DNA of 64,000 nucleotides. Source: Pseudoalteromonas umbrosa (GTDB taxonomy: Bacteria > Pseudomonadota > Gammaproteobacteria > Enterobacterales > Alteromonadaceae). Positions 9,019 through 17,792 of the stretch are shown piece by piece (position 1 is the stretch's first letter; each line of letters begins with the position of its first letter). The notes under the pieces were generated by a model. It saw only the letters and a list, made by a program, of their open reading frames with translations, was not told the origin of the DNA and searched no databases. The position numbers and the translations under genes were made by a program. The stretch spans positions 1-64,000 of the forward strand of contig NZ_JASJUU010000008.1 of assembly GCF_030125375.1 (NCBI RefSeq), written 5' to 3'.

Positions 9019-11430
9019 TTAGTTTACGGGTATTAATGTTTGAGATTTACTTACGGGTCTGTTTTTGTCGAAATTAATATATTCAAAGTTACTGAACATA
9101 CCAACCATATCATCGTAGTGCTTACTGCCTATTTGGCCAGACTGCCCTGTAGAATTGATAAACTCATGTGATGGCTCACTGGGAGACATACTGATAATTT
9201 GCCTAAAACCAGCACCAAAAACTTTGCTATAGCCATTATCTTTGTCATAACTATAGGACGATGCATTAATCGTATTAATATGGCCTTGCGCTTCGAGCTG
9301 CCTTTCAAATAGCTGCTTAAGCACTTTAACATCACTAAATGGCATATGCTTTAGAACGGTAAAATGCGTGTCTCCCCAGCGCCAGTCCTCGACTTTTCTA
9401 CCAAATTGCTGCTGTAATTCGCCAATAGAATTAGTAAAAGAGGTGTGTAATACGTCAGCACATGACTCCAATGCTTCTGTCTTTACATTGTCACACCATG
9501 GGCTTTCGTCATTAATCGTTTTGTAGACAGTCGCAGCTTCAACACTCGAAACAAAGCTTTGCAAATACAAATTATGTTTTCGATTGTTCCAACTAGGTGA
9601 CAGCTCGTCTTTAAAAATATCTCTTTTTATATTCTCTAACCATTTATGTGCTATTGTTGCACCAATACTGTCTTTATTTACTCGACCATCCCATTGCTCT
9701 AGTGCTTCTTTTGCTAATATGATCTCCTTGTCAGTCGCTTTTATATAGTGTACATAGCTCTTCATTGGTACAGCAGACAAATCAAACACATCAGCTTGAA
9801 TCTCTCTCATATGTGCAACACCGATTTGTTGATACTTATCTATTAAGTCTTTAACCCTCTGAGCACGGTAAGGTGGTGCAAAATAACTTGAAATATAGTG
9901 CGGGTAGTCATCTGCAACATTTCTATTATTTGCATTTATGATAATGCCACTAGGTGGGTTAGTTTGTTGAGGCATTTCAGAGTAAGGGATATATCCAATC
10001 CAGCCTCCTACATCAGGGTCAGAATAACGAGCACTTTTATCAACCTCCTGCCTAATTGGGATTTTCCCAACACCTTGTAAGGCAATATTGTGTTCATCCA
10101 CGTAAAGTAAATTCAAGGTTGGTGCTACAAAATGTGCCAAAGCCGACCTGAAACTTTGTAATGAAGAGGCGTAATTTACTTCTAACATTGCTTGATAAGT
10201 CGTATCTTGTTCACTTAGTCCGGTCCATCTCAAAGCAACAGGCCCATCAATTGTACTGTAATTATCGTTAATAACTGGCCCAACTTTCGTCATTCTAATT
10301 GATAGCTCTATATCATTAAGTTCAGGCCTTAACATCGCTGGGAAGTCATTTTTTATAGATATGCTTTCTGAAACCACTGTAAAGTCATGCCATTTTCCTT
10401 CATACCAATATTGCTTTGCATTATCCGGGTTGATCACGAGAGGAACGAGATCTTGCGTATCCGCCATCATATTCGCTCCTCCCCATGCAATTTCTTTGTT
10501 TTTACCAAACATCACAATAGGTAAGCCGACAATACTCTGCCCCTGTACATTTAGATTTTCCCCTTGAATCTTTACTGCATACCAAAAAGAAGGGATCTGT
10601 AAACCAAGGTGCGGATCATTTGCAATGATTGGATATCCTGTTTCAGACCTTTTTCCATCTACAGCCCATACATTACTACCCACATATTTACCGCCTATAT
10701 TAAACTTAGACTCAAGCTCTTTATTAATATCATACATTGCCAAATATGACTCAACATCACTCTTAGATGAATGCCTATTTTGTGAAACTTTGATATTCGG
10801 AAATAAACTGCGTAGTTGGTCTGGATTAAGGTAATTACTCACAACTAATTGGATAAGCTCTTCATTAAGATCCCCTGACAGGTTTAGGGCAAAAAGTTTG
10901 ATCCAAGCCAAAGAGTCAGCAACGGTCCAAGGTGACATTTCATTGTTTAATAATGAAAACTCAGCTGGCAACTGTTCAGTTTGGCTTATCCAAGTATTGA
11001 TTCCATCGGTGTATGCCTCAAGCGAAGCAACTGCTTGGGGTGATAAATGTGGTATGCTTTTTTGTGCCTTATTGTATAGCTGTAATGTCCGGATCCATAG
11101 ATCAGTTTTAACCGTGTTTTTTCCCATTATTTCGCTTAAAGTTCCTTTTACTAGGCGTCTTTGCAGCTCTAATTGCCAAAGCCTATCTTGCGCGTGGACA
11201 TAGCCCATCGCAAAAAATGCATCTTTGTCTGATTGCGCAATTAATGACACCACGCCATACTGGTCACGCTCAATAGAAATAGGGTGTGAGATACCTGATA
11301 CTTCAACCTTTTCACCTAGCATATTCAAAGGCCGCTCAATCAAATATAGGCGTGTCAGCAGCGTGAATACGATTAATGGCATTATTAAAAAAATTAAAAA
11401 CCGAGCTAACAACGGATACTTTTTTATCAT
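9019..11430 (-). CDS. Penicillin acylase family Ntn hydrolase (PvdQ-like role proposed)
   Basis: The product is 803 residues, the usual size for penicillin G acylase/PvdQ-type precursors. One hydrophobic segment (residues 9-27) acts as signal sequence or anchor, implying the periplasm. The alpha-chain motif MGYVHAQDRLWQLE is followed by the self-cleavage site GSNVWAV, where Ser252 would become the N-terminal nucleophile of the beta chain. The downstream ANDPHLGL motif is also family-typical. Such enzymes remove acyl chains from amides: penicillins, homoserine lactones, or the myristoyl group of the pyoverdine precursor (PvdQ). Next to an NRPS and a PvdE-like exporter, cleavage of a fatty-acyl prodrug after export is the best hypothesis. 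Quorum-signal degradation is the main alternative. The start overlaps the stop of an upstream 33-codon ORF (TAATG). Confidence 0.92.
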   Translation of the reverse strand: MIKKYPLLARFLIFLIMPLIVFTLLTRLYLIERPLNMLGEKVEVSGISHPISIERDQYGVVSLIAQSDKDAFFAMGYVHAQDRLWQLELQRRLVKGTLSEIMGKNTVKTDLWIRTLQLYNKAQKSIPHLSPQAVASLEAYTDGINTWISQTEQLPAEFSLLNNEMSPWTVADSLAWIKLFALNLSGDLNEELIQLVVSNYLNPDQLRSLFPNIKVSQNRHSSKSDVESYLAMYDINKELESKFNIGGKYVGSNVWAVDGKRSETGYPIIANDPHLGLQIPSFWYAVKIQGENLNVQGQSIVGLPIVMFGKNKEIAWGGANMMADTQDLVPLVINPDNAKQYWYEGKWHDFTVVSESISIKNDFPAMLRPELNDIELSIRMTKVGPVINDNYSTIDGPVALRWTGLSEQDTTYQAMLEVNYASSLQSFRSALAHFVAPTLNLLYVDEHNIALQGVGKIPIRQEVDKSARYSDPDVGGWIGYIPYSEMPQQTNPPSGIIINANNRNVADDYPHYISSYFAPPYRAQRVKDLIDKYQQIGVAHMREIQADVFDLSAVPMKSYVHYIKATDKEIILAKEALEQWDGRVNKDSIGATIAHKWLENIKRDIFKDELSPSWNNRKHNLYLQSFVSSVEAATVYKTINDESPWCDNVKTEALESCADVLHTSFTNSIGELQQQFGRKVEDWRWGDTHFTVLKHMPFSDVKVLKQLFERQLEAQGHINTINASSYSYDKDNGYSKVFGAGFRQIISMSPSEPSHEFINSTGQSGQIGSKHYDDMVGMFSNFEYINFDKNRPVSKSQTLIPVN

Positions 11431-11531
11431 TATTTTTCCTCACTACAACTCTTTTTTGCAGTCTGCTCATGGTCATATTGCATGAACCCAGCAGACTGTG
11501 CCGACAGCACTTTCTTACTTTTGCTAATCAT
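11430..11531 (-). CDS. Possible 33-aa leader/small protein coupled to the acylase gene
   Basis: An ATG at 11531 opens a 33-codon frame (begins MISKSKKVLSAQ, ends KKSCSEEK) whose TAA shares its last base with the acylase ATG (TAATG). A GGAAGTGAG Shine-Dalgarno-like stretch lies 5-12 bases before the start. The peptide is charged, has one Cys and no clear membrane segment. Overlap of this kind usually means translational coupling, so the ORF could be a leader that sets acylase expression or a genuine small protein. It has no recognisable family and no codon-usage test was possible. Confidence 0.4.
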   Translation of the reverse strand: MISKSKKVLSAQSAGFMQYDHEQTAKKSCSEEK

Positions 11532-11569
11532 TGCTCACTTCCAGGCTAAACTTAGTTTTATTTTTACAC

Positions 11570-11591
11570 GGTATAATTTACGCTCTATACC
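11570..11591. promoter_or_regulatory. Inverted repeat GGTATA-N10-TATACC, possible operator
   Basis: The arms GGTATA (11570-11575) and TATACC (11586-11591) are perfect complements spaced by ten bases. The repeat is about 40 bp upstream of the small ORF and acylase start, a position that would overlap a promoter. A regulator is not known, and a chance repeat in AT-rich DNA is possible. Confidence 0.25.
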
Positions 11592-11921
11592 AAACAGGCT
11601 TAGTATCGAACACAAGTTACTTCAACACCCATTAGTCTAGATTGAGTACATAGCAATTCACAAAACTGTGTTTTGATAGAAAACATAGTCAGTTTTTCAG
11701 ATAACGTAATTGCTTGGACCTACTCCACAATTACTTTAATAAAACAATGTGTCTATTAGAATTAACGTCGAATTGCTTTGCTTTTTGAGCAATGTGACTC
11801 AATGCCAAAAATGATGTTCGTTGACATAATAAGTAGTGGCAACGAAATTCACAAGCTTAACCTTTCATTAATTAGGTTTTAATTTTTTAGCATATCGAAT
11901 AAAAGTCTTTACGATAACTCG

Positions 11922-11935
11922 TCTCACGTGTGAGA
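11922..11935. promoter_or_regulatory. Inverted repeat TCTCAC-GT-GTGAGA, possible operator
   Basis: This perfect 6-2-6 inverted repeat lies about 195 bp upstream of the oxygenase start. The geometry suits a dimeric repressor, but no regulator gene is in the window to pair it with. Confidence 0.25.
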
Positions 11936-12127
11936 TGTGTGGCTTAGTTGTCAACCGCCGTAATTTATGGTCTGATAGTTATAAATTGTCACACACTCAA
12001 TAGACAACATAGTTTGCCCGATATTTACACTTAAATAAGTTTACTAACTTAATACCTCTTCACCTTGATTAGGATGCATAAATACAGGCTAACTTCATCA
12101 CTTGTAAAAACAAGTATAAGGAAAACA

Positions 12128-13111
12128 ATGGAAAATACAATAATGGCTTCAGTTGCTGCTGAGTCAATAACAAGGCGTTCGTTTGATCACTCTAATACTC
12201 CTTACGTATATGAATCGAATAATACTAGCGAGAACTTAATTGAATTTTTCGATAATAATACAGCATTGATTAATCAAGATCTCAATCAGCACGGAGCGTT
12301 ATTGTTCAGAGGATTTAATATAAAAAACATCCAAGATTTTGATAAGTTTACATCATATAGATTGCAAGAAAATGTAAAATATGTTGGAGGTGCTACACCA
12401 AGAAAAAAACTATCAAAACTGACCTCAACTTCCACTATCTTCCCTAAAGATCAATCGATCCGCCTTCATAATGAGCTATCTTATGAAATCACCATGCCCG
12501 CAGAGCTCTTATTTTGCTGTATTATTGCGCCAAGTGAACAAGGTCAAACGCCCATTGTAGATACACATAAAGTTTATAACGATATTGACCCCCTCATTAT
12601 TGAAGAGTTTAGACAACGAAACGGTTGGAAACTCACCAGAAACTATGGACAATGCTTTGGTCCCTCAGTAAAAGAAGGTTTTGGCACAACTGATAAAGAG
12701 CAAATAATAAGCGATTGTAAACTTCGCGACATTACCTGTGAAATACTTGATACTGACAAAATACGAACAACCCAAATTAGGCCAGCTGTTCATGAGCACC
12801 CAAATAAAGTAGGTTTGCCACTTTGGATCAACCATGTCGCCTTTTGGCACTCATCTAGTTTATCAAAAGAATATTTTGAACATATGTCTTCTAGTTTGGC
12901 ACCAGAGGAATTCCCTTACCTTATACAATTTGGTGATGGTACAAATATTCCTGACTCTTATGTAGAACACATTCATAAGGCATACCAAAAAAACGAAATT
13001 ATATTTGACTGGCATAAAGGCGATGTATTATTACTGGATAACTACCAAATGGCGCATGGCAGAAAGCCATATGATGGAAATAGATTAATTGCCGTCTCAA
13101 TGGGATATTAA
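12128..13111 (+). CDS. SyrP/TauD-like Fe(II)/2-oxoglutarate-dependent oxygenase
   Basis: The chosen start (327 residues) is the ATG at 12128, preceded by AAGGAAAAC; an in-frame codon at 12065 would add 21 residues with no better ribosome site. The fold markers are HNELSY, with metal ligands His114 and Glu116 (an HxE variant), and the distal MAHGRKPY with His310 and the Arg that binds 2-oxoglutarate. Relatives include SyrP, which beta-hydroxylates an NRPS-bound aspartyl residue, and TauD. Here it probably tailors an amino acid of the neighbouring peptide, for example by beta-hydroxylation. Substrate and timing cannot be read from sequence. It forms an operon with the S41-like gene 9 bp downstream and is noticeably AT-rich. 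Confidence 0.88.
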   Translation: MENTIMASVAAESITRRSFDHSNTPYVYESNNTSENLIEFFDNNTALINQDLNQHGALLFRGFNIKNIQDFDKFTSYRLQENVKYVGGATPRKKLSKLTSTSTIFPKDQSIRLHNELSYEITMPAELLFCCIIAPSEQGQTPIVDTHKVYNDIDPLIIEEFRQRNGWKLTRNYGQCFGPSVKEGFGTTDKEQIISDCKLRDITCEILDTDKIRTTQIRPAVHEHPNKVGLPLWINHVAFWHSSSLSKEYFEHMSSSLAPEEFPYLIQFGDGTNIPDSYVEHIHKAYQKNEIIFDWHKGDVLLLDNYQMAHGRKPYDGNRLIAVSMGY

Positions 13112-13120
13112 AAATAAACT

Positions 13121-14377
13121 ATGAATATCAATAATTTAGCAATAAACGCGACTTTATCTATGTTACTATTCAGTAACTATGGGTACACTTTCGAAGAGTT
13201 TTCTATGGAAGAACAAATTCAGTTTATCGAAAAACTGGAGGACGTTTTAAATGACTCAACATTAGATACCGGTGTTATCGAAAAAACTGTTGGACAGCTT
13301 AAAAATAACGTAAAGCAAGATAAATACCTTGGATATGAGCAAGTAGAATATTTCGCGAAAAAAATACAATCAGACTTACAAGAGTATACTGACAGCAAAA
13401 ACCTGATAATAAACCATGAGCAAGCAACCCATCTAGATACTGAGCTGTCGGACGATAACCCTATCAATTTTAATATTGTTAATGGAGATATCGGTTTTTT
13501 AACTGTAAATGCTTTCAGTTCAACAAAAGAAATAGATCTCGCTCTCGATAAAATTAATGAAATCGATACTCTTATCATTGATTTGCGCACGAACAAAGGA
13601 GGTAAAGAATCTGTTTCACGTTATCTGGCAAGTTATTTTTTTGACCAAAAAACTTTACTAAGACGTGTAATTTATAAAGATAAACAAAACAATACTGATG
13701 TATGGACCAACCCAAACAAAAATAATATAAGTAAGCCATTATTACCAATTTATATTTTGGTTGATAAAGCAACATCAGGGCTTGCTGAACGCTTTACGAT
13801 GAGTATGAAAGCGTATGACAAAGCCTATATTGTTGGCGAGCCTACACTTGGAGAGATCAGTTTTATTAAGTCATACCCGCTGCTTAAAGGTGTCAGTATT
13901 GAACTACCTGTAGCGAGCATAGCTGGACCAAAAGGCGAGACGTGGCCAGAAAGTGGTATAGAGCCAGATTTATCTGTTGTATCTGTACTAGCATTTAGAG
14001 AAGCACAATCAATGGCACAATATTCCGCTATGGAATATCGCGTTAAAACGGGCAGAGGTACAGCAAATGAAGAATATACAGTTAACAAAGGGGAAATAGA
14101 TTATGGTGATTGGGTACTTTATAATGGAAGCTGCTTATTAAAATATAAATTTGCCAAGCCACTATTTAACAAAAATAAAAAAACATATTCATTCCCTTTT
14201 CAGCTTATGTATTACGGTATTAATCCAACATCCATGACTTATAGGCTAGGAAACAATGATAAAACAATAAAACAAACTGTTAACTTTACATCAAGGAGTG
14301 ATATCAAAAAGGGGTTAGCTATAGGTTTTAAAAACCCTGAAAACTTTAGAGTTATAAGCTGCGAACACGATAAATAA
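13121..14377 (+). CDS. S41 (C-terminal-processing-like) peptidase homologue, nucleophile uncertain
   Basis: The 418-residue protein begins with a weakly hydrophobic segment that could be a signal peptide. Its core resembles the S41 fold: IGFLTVNAFSS, then DTLIIDLRTNKGG, then VDKATSGLAERF, and the VGEPTLG and WPESGIEPD stretches late in the domain. S41 enzymes normally carry Ser two residues before the conserved Glu's predecessor (S-x-x-E). Here the motif reads S-G-L-A-E, so the Ser is displaced by one and Gly sits in the usual place. It may therefore be inactive or use a shifted Ser. A C-terminal stretch of about 100 residues has no assigned family. Operon position suggests a role in processing, binding or immunity for the NRPS product; this is inference. 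Confidence 0.75.
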   Translation: MNINNLAINATLSMLLFSNYGYTFEEFSMEEQIQFIEKLEDVLNDSTLDTGVIEKTVGQLKNNVKQDKYLGYEQVEYFAKKIQSDLQEYTDSKNLIINHEQATHLDTELSDDNPINFNIVNGDIGFLTVNAFSSTKEIDLALDKINEIDTLIIDLRTNKGGKESVSRYLASYFFDQKTLLRRVIYKDKQNNTDVWTNPNKNNISKPLLPIYILVDKATSGLAERFTMSMKAYDKAYIVGEPTLGEISFIKSYPLLKGVSIELPVASIAGPKGETWPESGIEPDLSVVSVLAFREAQSMAQYSAMEYRVKTGRGTANEEYTVNKGEIDYGDWVLYNGSCLLKYKFAKPLFNKNKKTYSFPFQLMYYGINPTSMTYRLGNNDKTIKQTVNFTSRSDIKKGLAIGFKNPENFRVISCEHDK

Positions 14378-14379
14378 AA

Positions 14380-14420
14380 AATGAAAGTAGCCTTTAATTA
14401 CCGATAAGGCTACTTTCATT
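14380..14420. terminator. Stem-loop between convergent genes
   Basis: A 15-bp perfect stem (14380-14394 with 14406-14420) with an 11-base loop lies between the S41-like gene and the opposing unknown gene. On the minus strand it is followed by a T-rich run, so it should terminate that transcript well; on the plus strand the tail is poorer in T. Confidence 0.75.
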
Positions 14421-14492
14421 AAATAAGTAGTAAACCATAAAAGTATAACCTCGTAAAAATCATTACCAAAAATATTTCTAGAACAATATAAA

Positions 14493-14996
14493 CTAAAGAA
14501 CCTCTCTTGCAATTTCAAATAATATTGTACTTACCGCTCTTTTAAGGTCGCTACCACTTAATAAAGTTTCTGGAAGCAATTTCGCACAAATATCATCAGT
14601 GTATTTACTTAACAACGGATCTAGCTTACTCGGGCCAATTGTACCTGATTTAATTCCAGTAAAATTAACCATAAGAGCGTGTCTGTTTTTTTGCAATTCC
14701 AAGATCACTGCGCTGCGGATTGGACTGCTTTGACAAAGGTGCTTCTTACATGCGCGAATCGTTATTTCCATAAACGCAGAAATTTCGGCATTACTGTGAG
14801 TTGGATTATTTAAGCTTTTACGCTTACCCTGCGCACTAGATACATGGGTAATGCTATTTTTAAAACCAAGGGCTCTATCACCAATTAGTTCCATTTCATC
14901 ACTCGTTAACATCTGCTCGCCAAATCTCGCAAAGTACATCACTTTATCCGTTTCGTTTTTTAGGATAATTATGCGGGTAATTTTTCCGGTGTACAT
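14493..14996 (-). CDS. Hypothetical protein, 167 aa
   Basis: No family was recognised. The protein is mixed alpha/beta-looking, mildly basic, and has no signal peptide or membrane segment. A second in-frame ATG about 20 codons downstream (protein beginning MYFARFGEQ) is an equally plausible start. It faces trmO divergently with a gap of under 100 bp and converges on the S41-like gene through a shared stem-loop, which supports it being a real transcription unit. It sits between the accessory NRPS locus and core genes, so it may mark the boundary. Confidence 0.6.
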   Translation of the reverse strand: MYTGKITRIIILKNETDKVMYFARFGEQMLTSDEMELIGDRALGFKNSITHVSSAQGKRKSLNNPTHSNAEISAFMEITIRACKKHLCQSSPIRSAVILELQKNRHALMVNFTGIKSGTIGPSKLDPLLSKYTDDICAKLLPETLLSGSDLKRAVSTILFEIAREVL

Positions 14997-15090
14997 TACA
15001 CTTTATTACACGCTCTGTTATAAAATTTAAATTTGTTGCGCCATATACAAAACGATACAATACGACTTTTAATCCAAAGAGCCTGCTATC

Positions 15091-15822
15091 GTGCAATTTG
15101 AAGTTGAAGCCATTGGCCATATTGAATCTCCATATAAGCAAAAGTTTGCTATTCCTAGACAGCCTAGACTGGTACCAGAAGCCACTGCAAAGTTGATATT
15201 CAGCGATGCATTTAACCGCGAAGAATTTGTACGGGGTATTGAAGAGTTCACACATCTTTGGCTGCTATTTCGATTCCATGAGACTGCTGATAAAGGCTAT
15301 TCAGCGCTAGTGCGCCCACCAAGACTTGGCGGTAATGAACGAAAAGGCGTATTTGCCACCAGAGCAACTTTTAGACCTAATGGCATTGGCATGAGCGCGG
15401 TAAAGTTAGAAGGTGTTGAATATAAGAATGGCCAACTTGCACTTTTGCTGTCAGGCATCGACTTACTCGACGGCACACCAATCGTCGATATAAAACCTTA
15501 TCTGCCCTATTCGGATGCACTGCAAGATGCCTCAGCGGGATTTGCAGATACACGTCCAGAAACAGAAATGACCGTTTCTTTTAGTGAGCAAGCCAAAAGC
15601 TTTATTGAAAAGCAGCGTCAATATCCCGAGCTAATGAGCTTTATCAGCAACGTCTTAAAGCAAGATCCAAGACCTGCCTATAAAAAGAAAAAACAACAAA
15701 CACAAAGCTATGGCATGAGTCTGTACGAATTCAATATTCGCTGGCAAGTTGAAGATGAGCATAACCATGTCATCGAAGTGAGCGCAGAGAAACCGCAAAC
15801 AGCCAAAAAACCACAAGAATAA
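15091..15822 (+). CDS. trmO: tRNA (N6-threonylcarbamoyladenosine(37)-N6)-methyltransferase TrmO
   Basis: TrmO (YaeB/TsaA family) adds a methyl group from S-adenosylmethionine to t6A37 of threonine tRNAs, a minor decoding-fidelity modification. The 243-residue protein begins IGHIESPY and carries the family motifs VRPPRLGGNERKGVFATR, RPNGIGMSAV and DLLDGTPIVDIKPYLPY in the N-terminal beta-barrel domain, then a C-terminal domain with QDPRPAYKK. Length matches the family. The start is a GTG at 15091; no upstream ATG is in frame. It is immediately upstream of proS and in the same direction, but an imperfect hairpin at 15859-15885 separates them. Confidence 0.93.
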   Translation: MQFEVEAIGHIESPYKQKFAIPRQPRLVPEATAKLIFSDAFNREEFVRGIEEFTHLWLLFRFHETADKGYSALVRPPRLGGNERKGVFATRATFRPNGIGMSAVKLEGVEYKNGQLALLLSGIDLLDGTPIVDIKPYLPYSDALQDASAGFADTRPETEMTVSFSEQAKSFIEKQRQYPELMSFISNVLKQDPRPAYKKKKQQTQSYGMSLYEFNIRWQVEDEHNHVIEVSAEKPQTAKKPQE

Positions 15823-15916
15823 ATATCTTTACAGCGAAAATAACTCTTTTTTAGCACCTTAGGCACTGTTAAACTACGTGCCTAATTAAAAACACATAAC
15901 ATTGAACGGAACAAGC

Positions 15917-17638
15917 ATGCGTACCAGTCAATATATTTTAGCGACTCTTAAAGAGACGCCTTCTGATGCCGAGGTGGTCAGCCACCAGCTAATGCTACGT
16001 GCGGGTATGATCCGCAAACTCGCTTCAGGTTTATACACTTGGTTGCCGTCAGGTTTAAAAGTACTTCGTAACGTAGAAACTATTGTACGCGAGGAAATGG
16101 AAAAAGCTGGCGCGATCGAGATGTTGATGCCTGTCATTCAGCCTGCTGATCTGTGGGAAGAATCTGGCCGCTGGGAACAGTTTGGTCCTGAACTACTAAG
16201 AATTACCGATCGCCACAATCGTCCATTTGCACTTGGCCCAACGCACGAAGAAGTGATCACTGACTTTGTACGTAAAGAAATAAGCAGCTACAAGCAATTG
16301 CCTTTAACCCTTTATCAAGTACAAACTAAAGTACGTGATGAAGTTCGCCCGCGTTTTGGCGTAATGCGTGCACGTGAATTCACAATGAAGGATGCTTACT
16401 CTTTCCACCTAGATGACGCTTGCCTTGAAAAAACTTATCAAGTTATGCACCAAGCATACTGCAATATTTTTGAACGCCTAGGTCTAGATTACCGTCCAGT
16501 TATTGCTGACACAGGCTCAATTGGTGGTAGCGTATCACATGAATTCCACGTACTTGCTGAGTCTGGTGAAGATGCGATTGCATTTAGCACTGAAAGTGAT
16601 TACGCGGCAAACATCGAAAAAGCTGAAGCACTGGCGCCTTCAACTGAGCGCGCAGAGCCAAGCAAAGAACTAAATACTTTCGATACACCAAACGCAAAAA
16701 CTATCGCAGAGCTTGCTGAGCAACATGGTGTTAAAGCGCACAAAGGCGTTAAAACACTGATTGTATACGGCGCTGAAAACGAAGACGGTGAGCGTGGTCT
16801 GGTTGCATTAATCGTTCGTGGCGATCACGAATTAAACGAGCTTAAAGCTGAAAAGCTACCGCTTGTTGACTCTCCGCTTGAAATGGCAAAAGAAGAAGAC
16901 ATTGTTGCTGCAATTGGTGCAAAACCTGGCTCACTTGGCCCTGTTGGCCTTGATATGCCAGTTATTGTTGACCACAGTGCTGCTGTTATGTCTGACTTTG
17001 TTGCCGGAGCAAACAAAGACGGTGTGCACTACAGTGGGATTAACTGGGGTCGCGATGTAGCTGAATTCACAACTGCTGACATTCGTAACGTGGTTGAAGG
17101 CGATCCAAGCCCGTGTGGTCAAGGTACTTTGCAAATCAAACGCGGCATTGAAGTTGGTCATATCTTCCAGCTTGGTAGCAAGTATTCAGAAGCAATGAAT
17201 GCAGGCGTACTAGGTGAAAGCGGTAAAAACCAAGTAATGACCATGGGTTGTTACGGTATTGGTGTGTCACGTATCGTGGCTGCGGCGATTGAACAGAATC
17301 ATGATAAGTTTGGTATTAAATGGCCACAAGCACTTGCACCATTCGACATCGCAATCGTTCCGATGAATATGCATAAGTCTCACCGTATTCCTGATATCGC
17401 AGAAAAGTTCTATGCGGACTTAAAAGCAGCAGGTCTTGAAGTATTGTTTGACGATCGTAAAGAGCGCCCAGGCGTTATGTTCAACGATATGGAACTAGTT
17501 GGTGTGCCATTCACATTAGTTATTGGGGAGCGTAACCTTGATAACAATCAGGTTGAGCTGAAAAACCGCCGTACTGGTGAAAAAGTCATGTTAGACATTG
17601 ATTCAGCAGTTGCTGAAATCACTAAGCTCATGGCTTAA
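15917..17638 (+). CDS. proS: Prolyl-tRNA synthetase
   Basis: This is the bacterial-type ProS of about 573 residues, which charges tRNA-Pro in the cytoplasm. The ATG at 15917 gives the usual N-terminus MRTSQYILATLKE; a TTG five codons upstream is not needed. Class II motifs are visible: motif 2 around VRPRFGVMRAREFTMKDAY, and motif 3 around TMGCYGIGVSRIVAAAIEQ. Between them is the roughly 180-residue insertion (YbaK-like editing domain) that clears Ala-tRNA-Pro. The anticodon-binding domain ends with FTLVIGERNL. It is an ordinary, intact copy ending at a strong intrinsic terminator. Confidence 0.98.
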   Translation: MRTSQYILATLKETPSDAEVVSHQLMLRAGMIRKLASGLYTWLPSGLKVLRNVETIVREEMEKAGAIEMLMPVIQPADLWEESGRWEQFGPELLRITDRHNRPFALGPTHEEVITDFVRKEISSYKQLPLTLYQVQTKVRDEVRPRFGVMRAREFTMKDAYSFHLDDACLEKTYQVMHQAYCNIFERLGLDYRPVIADTGSIGGSVSHEFHVLAESGEDAIAFSTESDYAANIEKAEALAPSTERAEPSKELNTFDTPNAKTIAELAEQHGVKAHKGVKTLIVYGAENEDGERGLVALIVRGDHELNELKAEKLPLVDSPLEMAKEEDIVAAIGAKPGSLGPVGLDMPVIVDHSAAVMSDFVAGANKDGVHYSGINWGRDVAEFTTADIRNVVEGDPSPCGQGTLQIKRGIEVGHIFQLGSKYSEAMNAGVLGESGKNQVMTMGCYGIGVSRIVAAAIEQNHDKFGIKWPQALAPFDIAIVPMNMHKSHRIPDIAEKFYADLKAAGLEVLFDDRKERPGVMFNDMELVGVPFTLVIGERNLDNNQVELKNRRTGEKVMLDIDSAVAEITKLMA

Positions 17639-17653
17639 CTCTCCCCCTCTTTT

Positions 17654-17682
17654 AAAAACGCGCCTAAATGGCGCGTTTTTTG
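17654..17682 (+). terminator. Rho-independent terminator of proS
   Basis: An 11-bp stem with GC core (ACGCGCC/GGCGCGT), a TAAAT loop and a run of T residues follows the proS stop by 15 bp. Confidence 0.92.
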
Positions 17683-17792
17683 TTTCTACCTGCTACCTTT
17701 GCAGAAAATGTCATCTTAGCGTCTCAATACTGATAAAAGTTTGTCATCTCGTGCCTTTACCGTAGACATTATTACGCTTGAGAGTAAACAAG

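Larger units (their letters stand above)
11532..12127. promoter_or_regulatory. Divergent intergenic region between the two NRPS-locus operons
   Basis: About 600 bp without a convincing gene separate the minus-strand acylase-exporter-NRPS transcript from the plus-strand oxygenase-peptidase transcript. It is AT-rich and holds two inverted repeats listed separately (11570-11591 and 11922-11935). It must contain both promoters, but I could not assign -35/-10 boxes with confidence. No Fur-box-like sequence was seen, which argues against simple iron control. Confidence 0.6.

Noticed and set aside
14944..15255. Minus-strand 103-codon ORF overlapping trmO and the unknown gene
   Set aside because: It is antisense to the well-supported trmO coding region and has no ribosome site or family similarity.
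15859..15885. TTAGGCAC/GTGCCTAA hairpin before proS as a riboswitch or T-box
   Set aside because: It is only an 8-bp stem with no T-box or riboswitch features; at most a weak terminator or leader hairpin.
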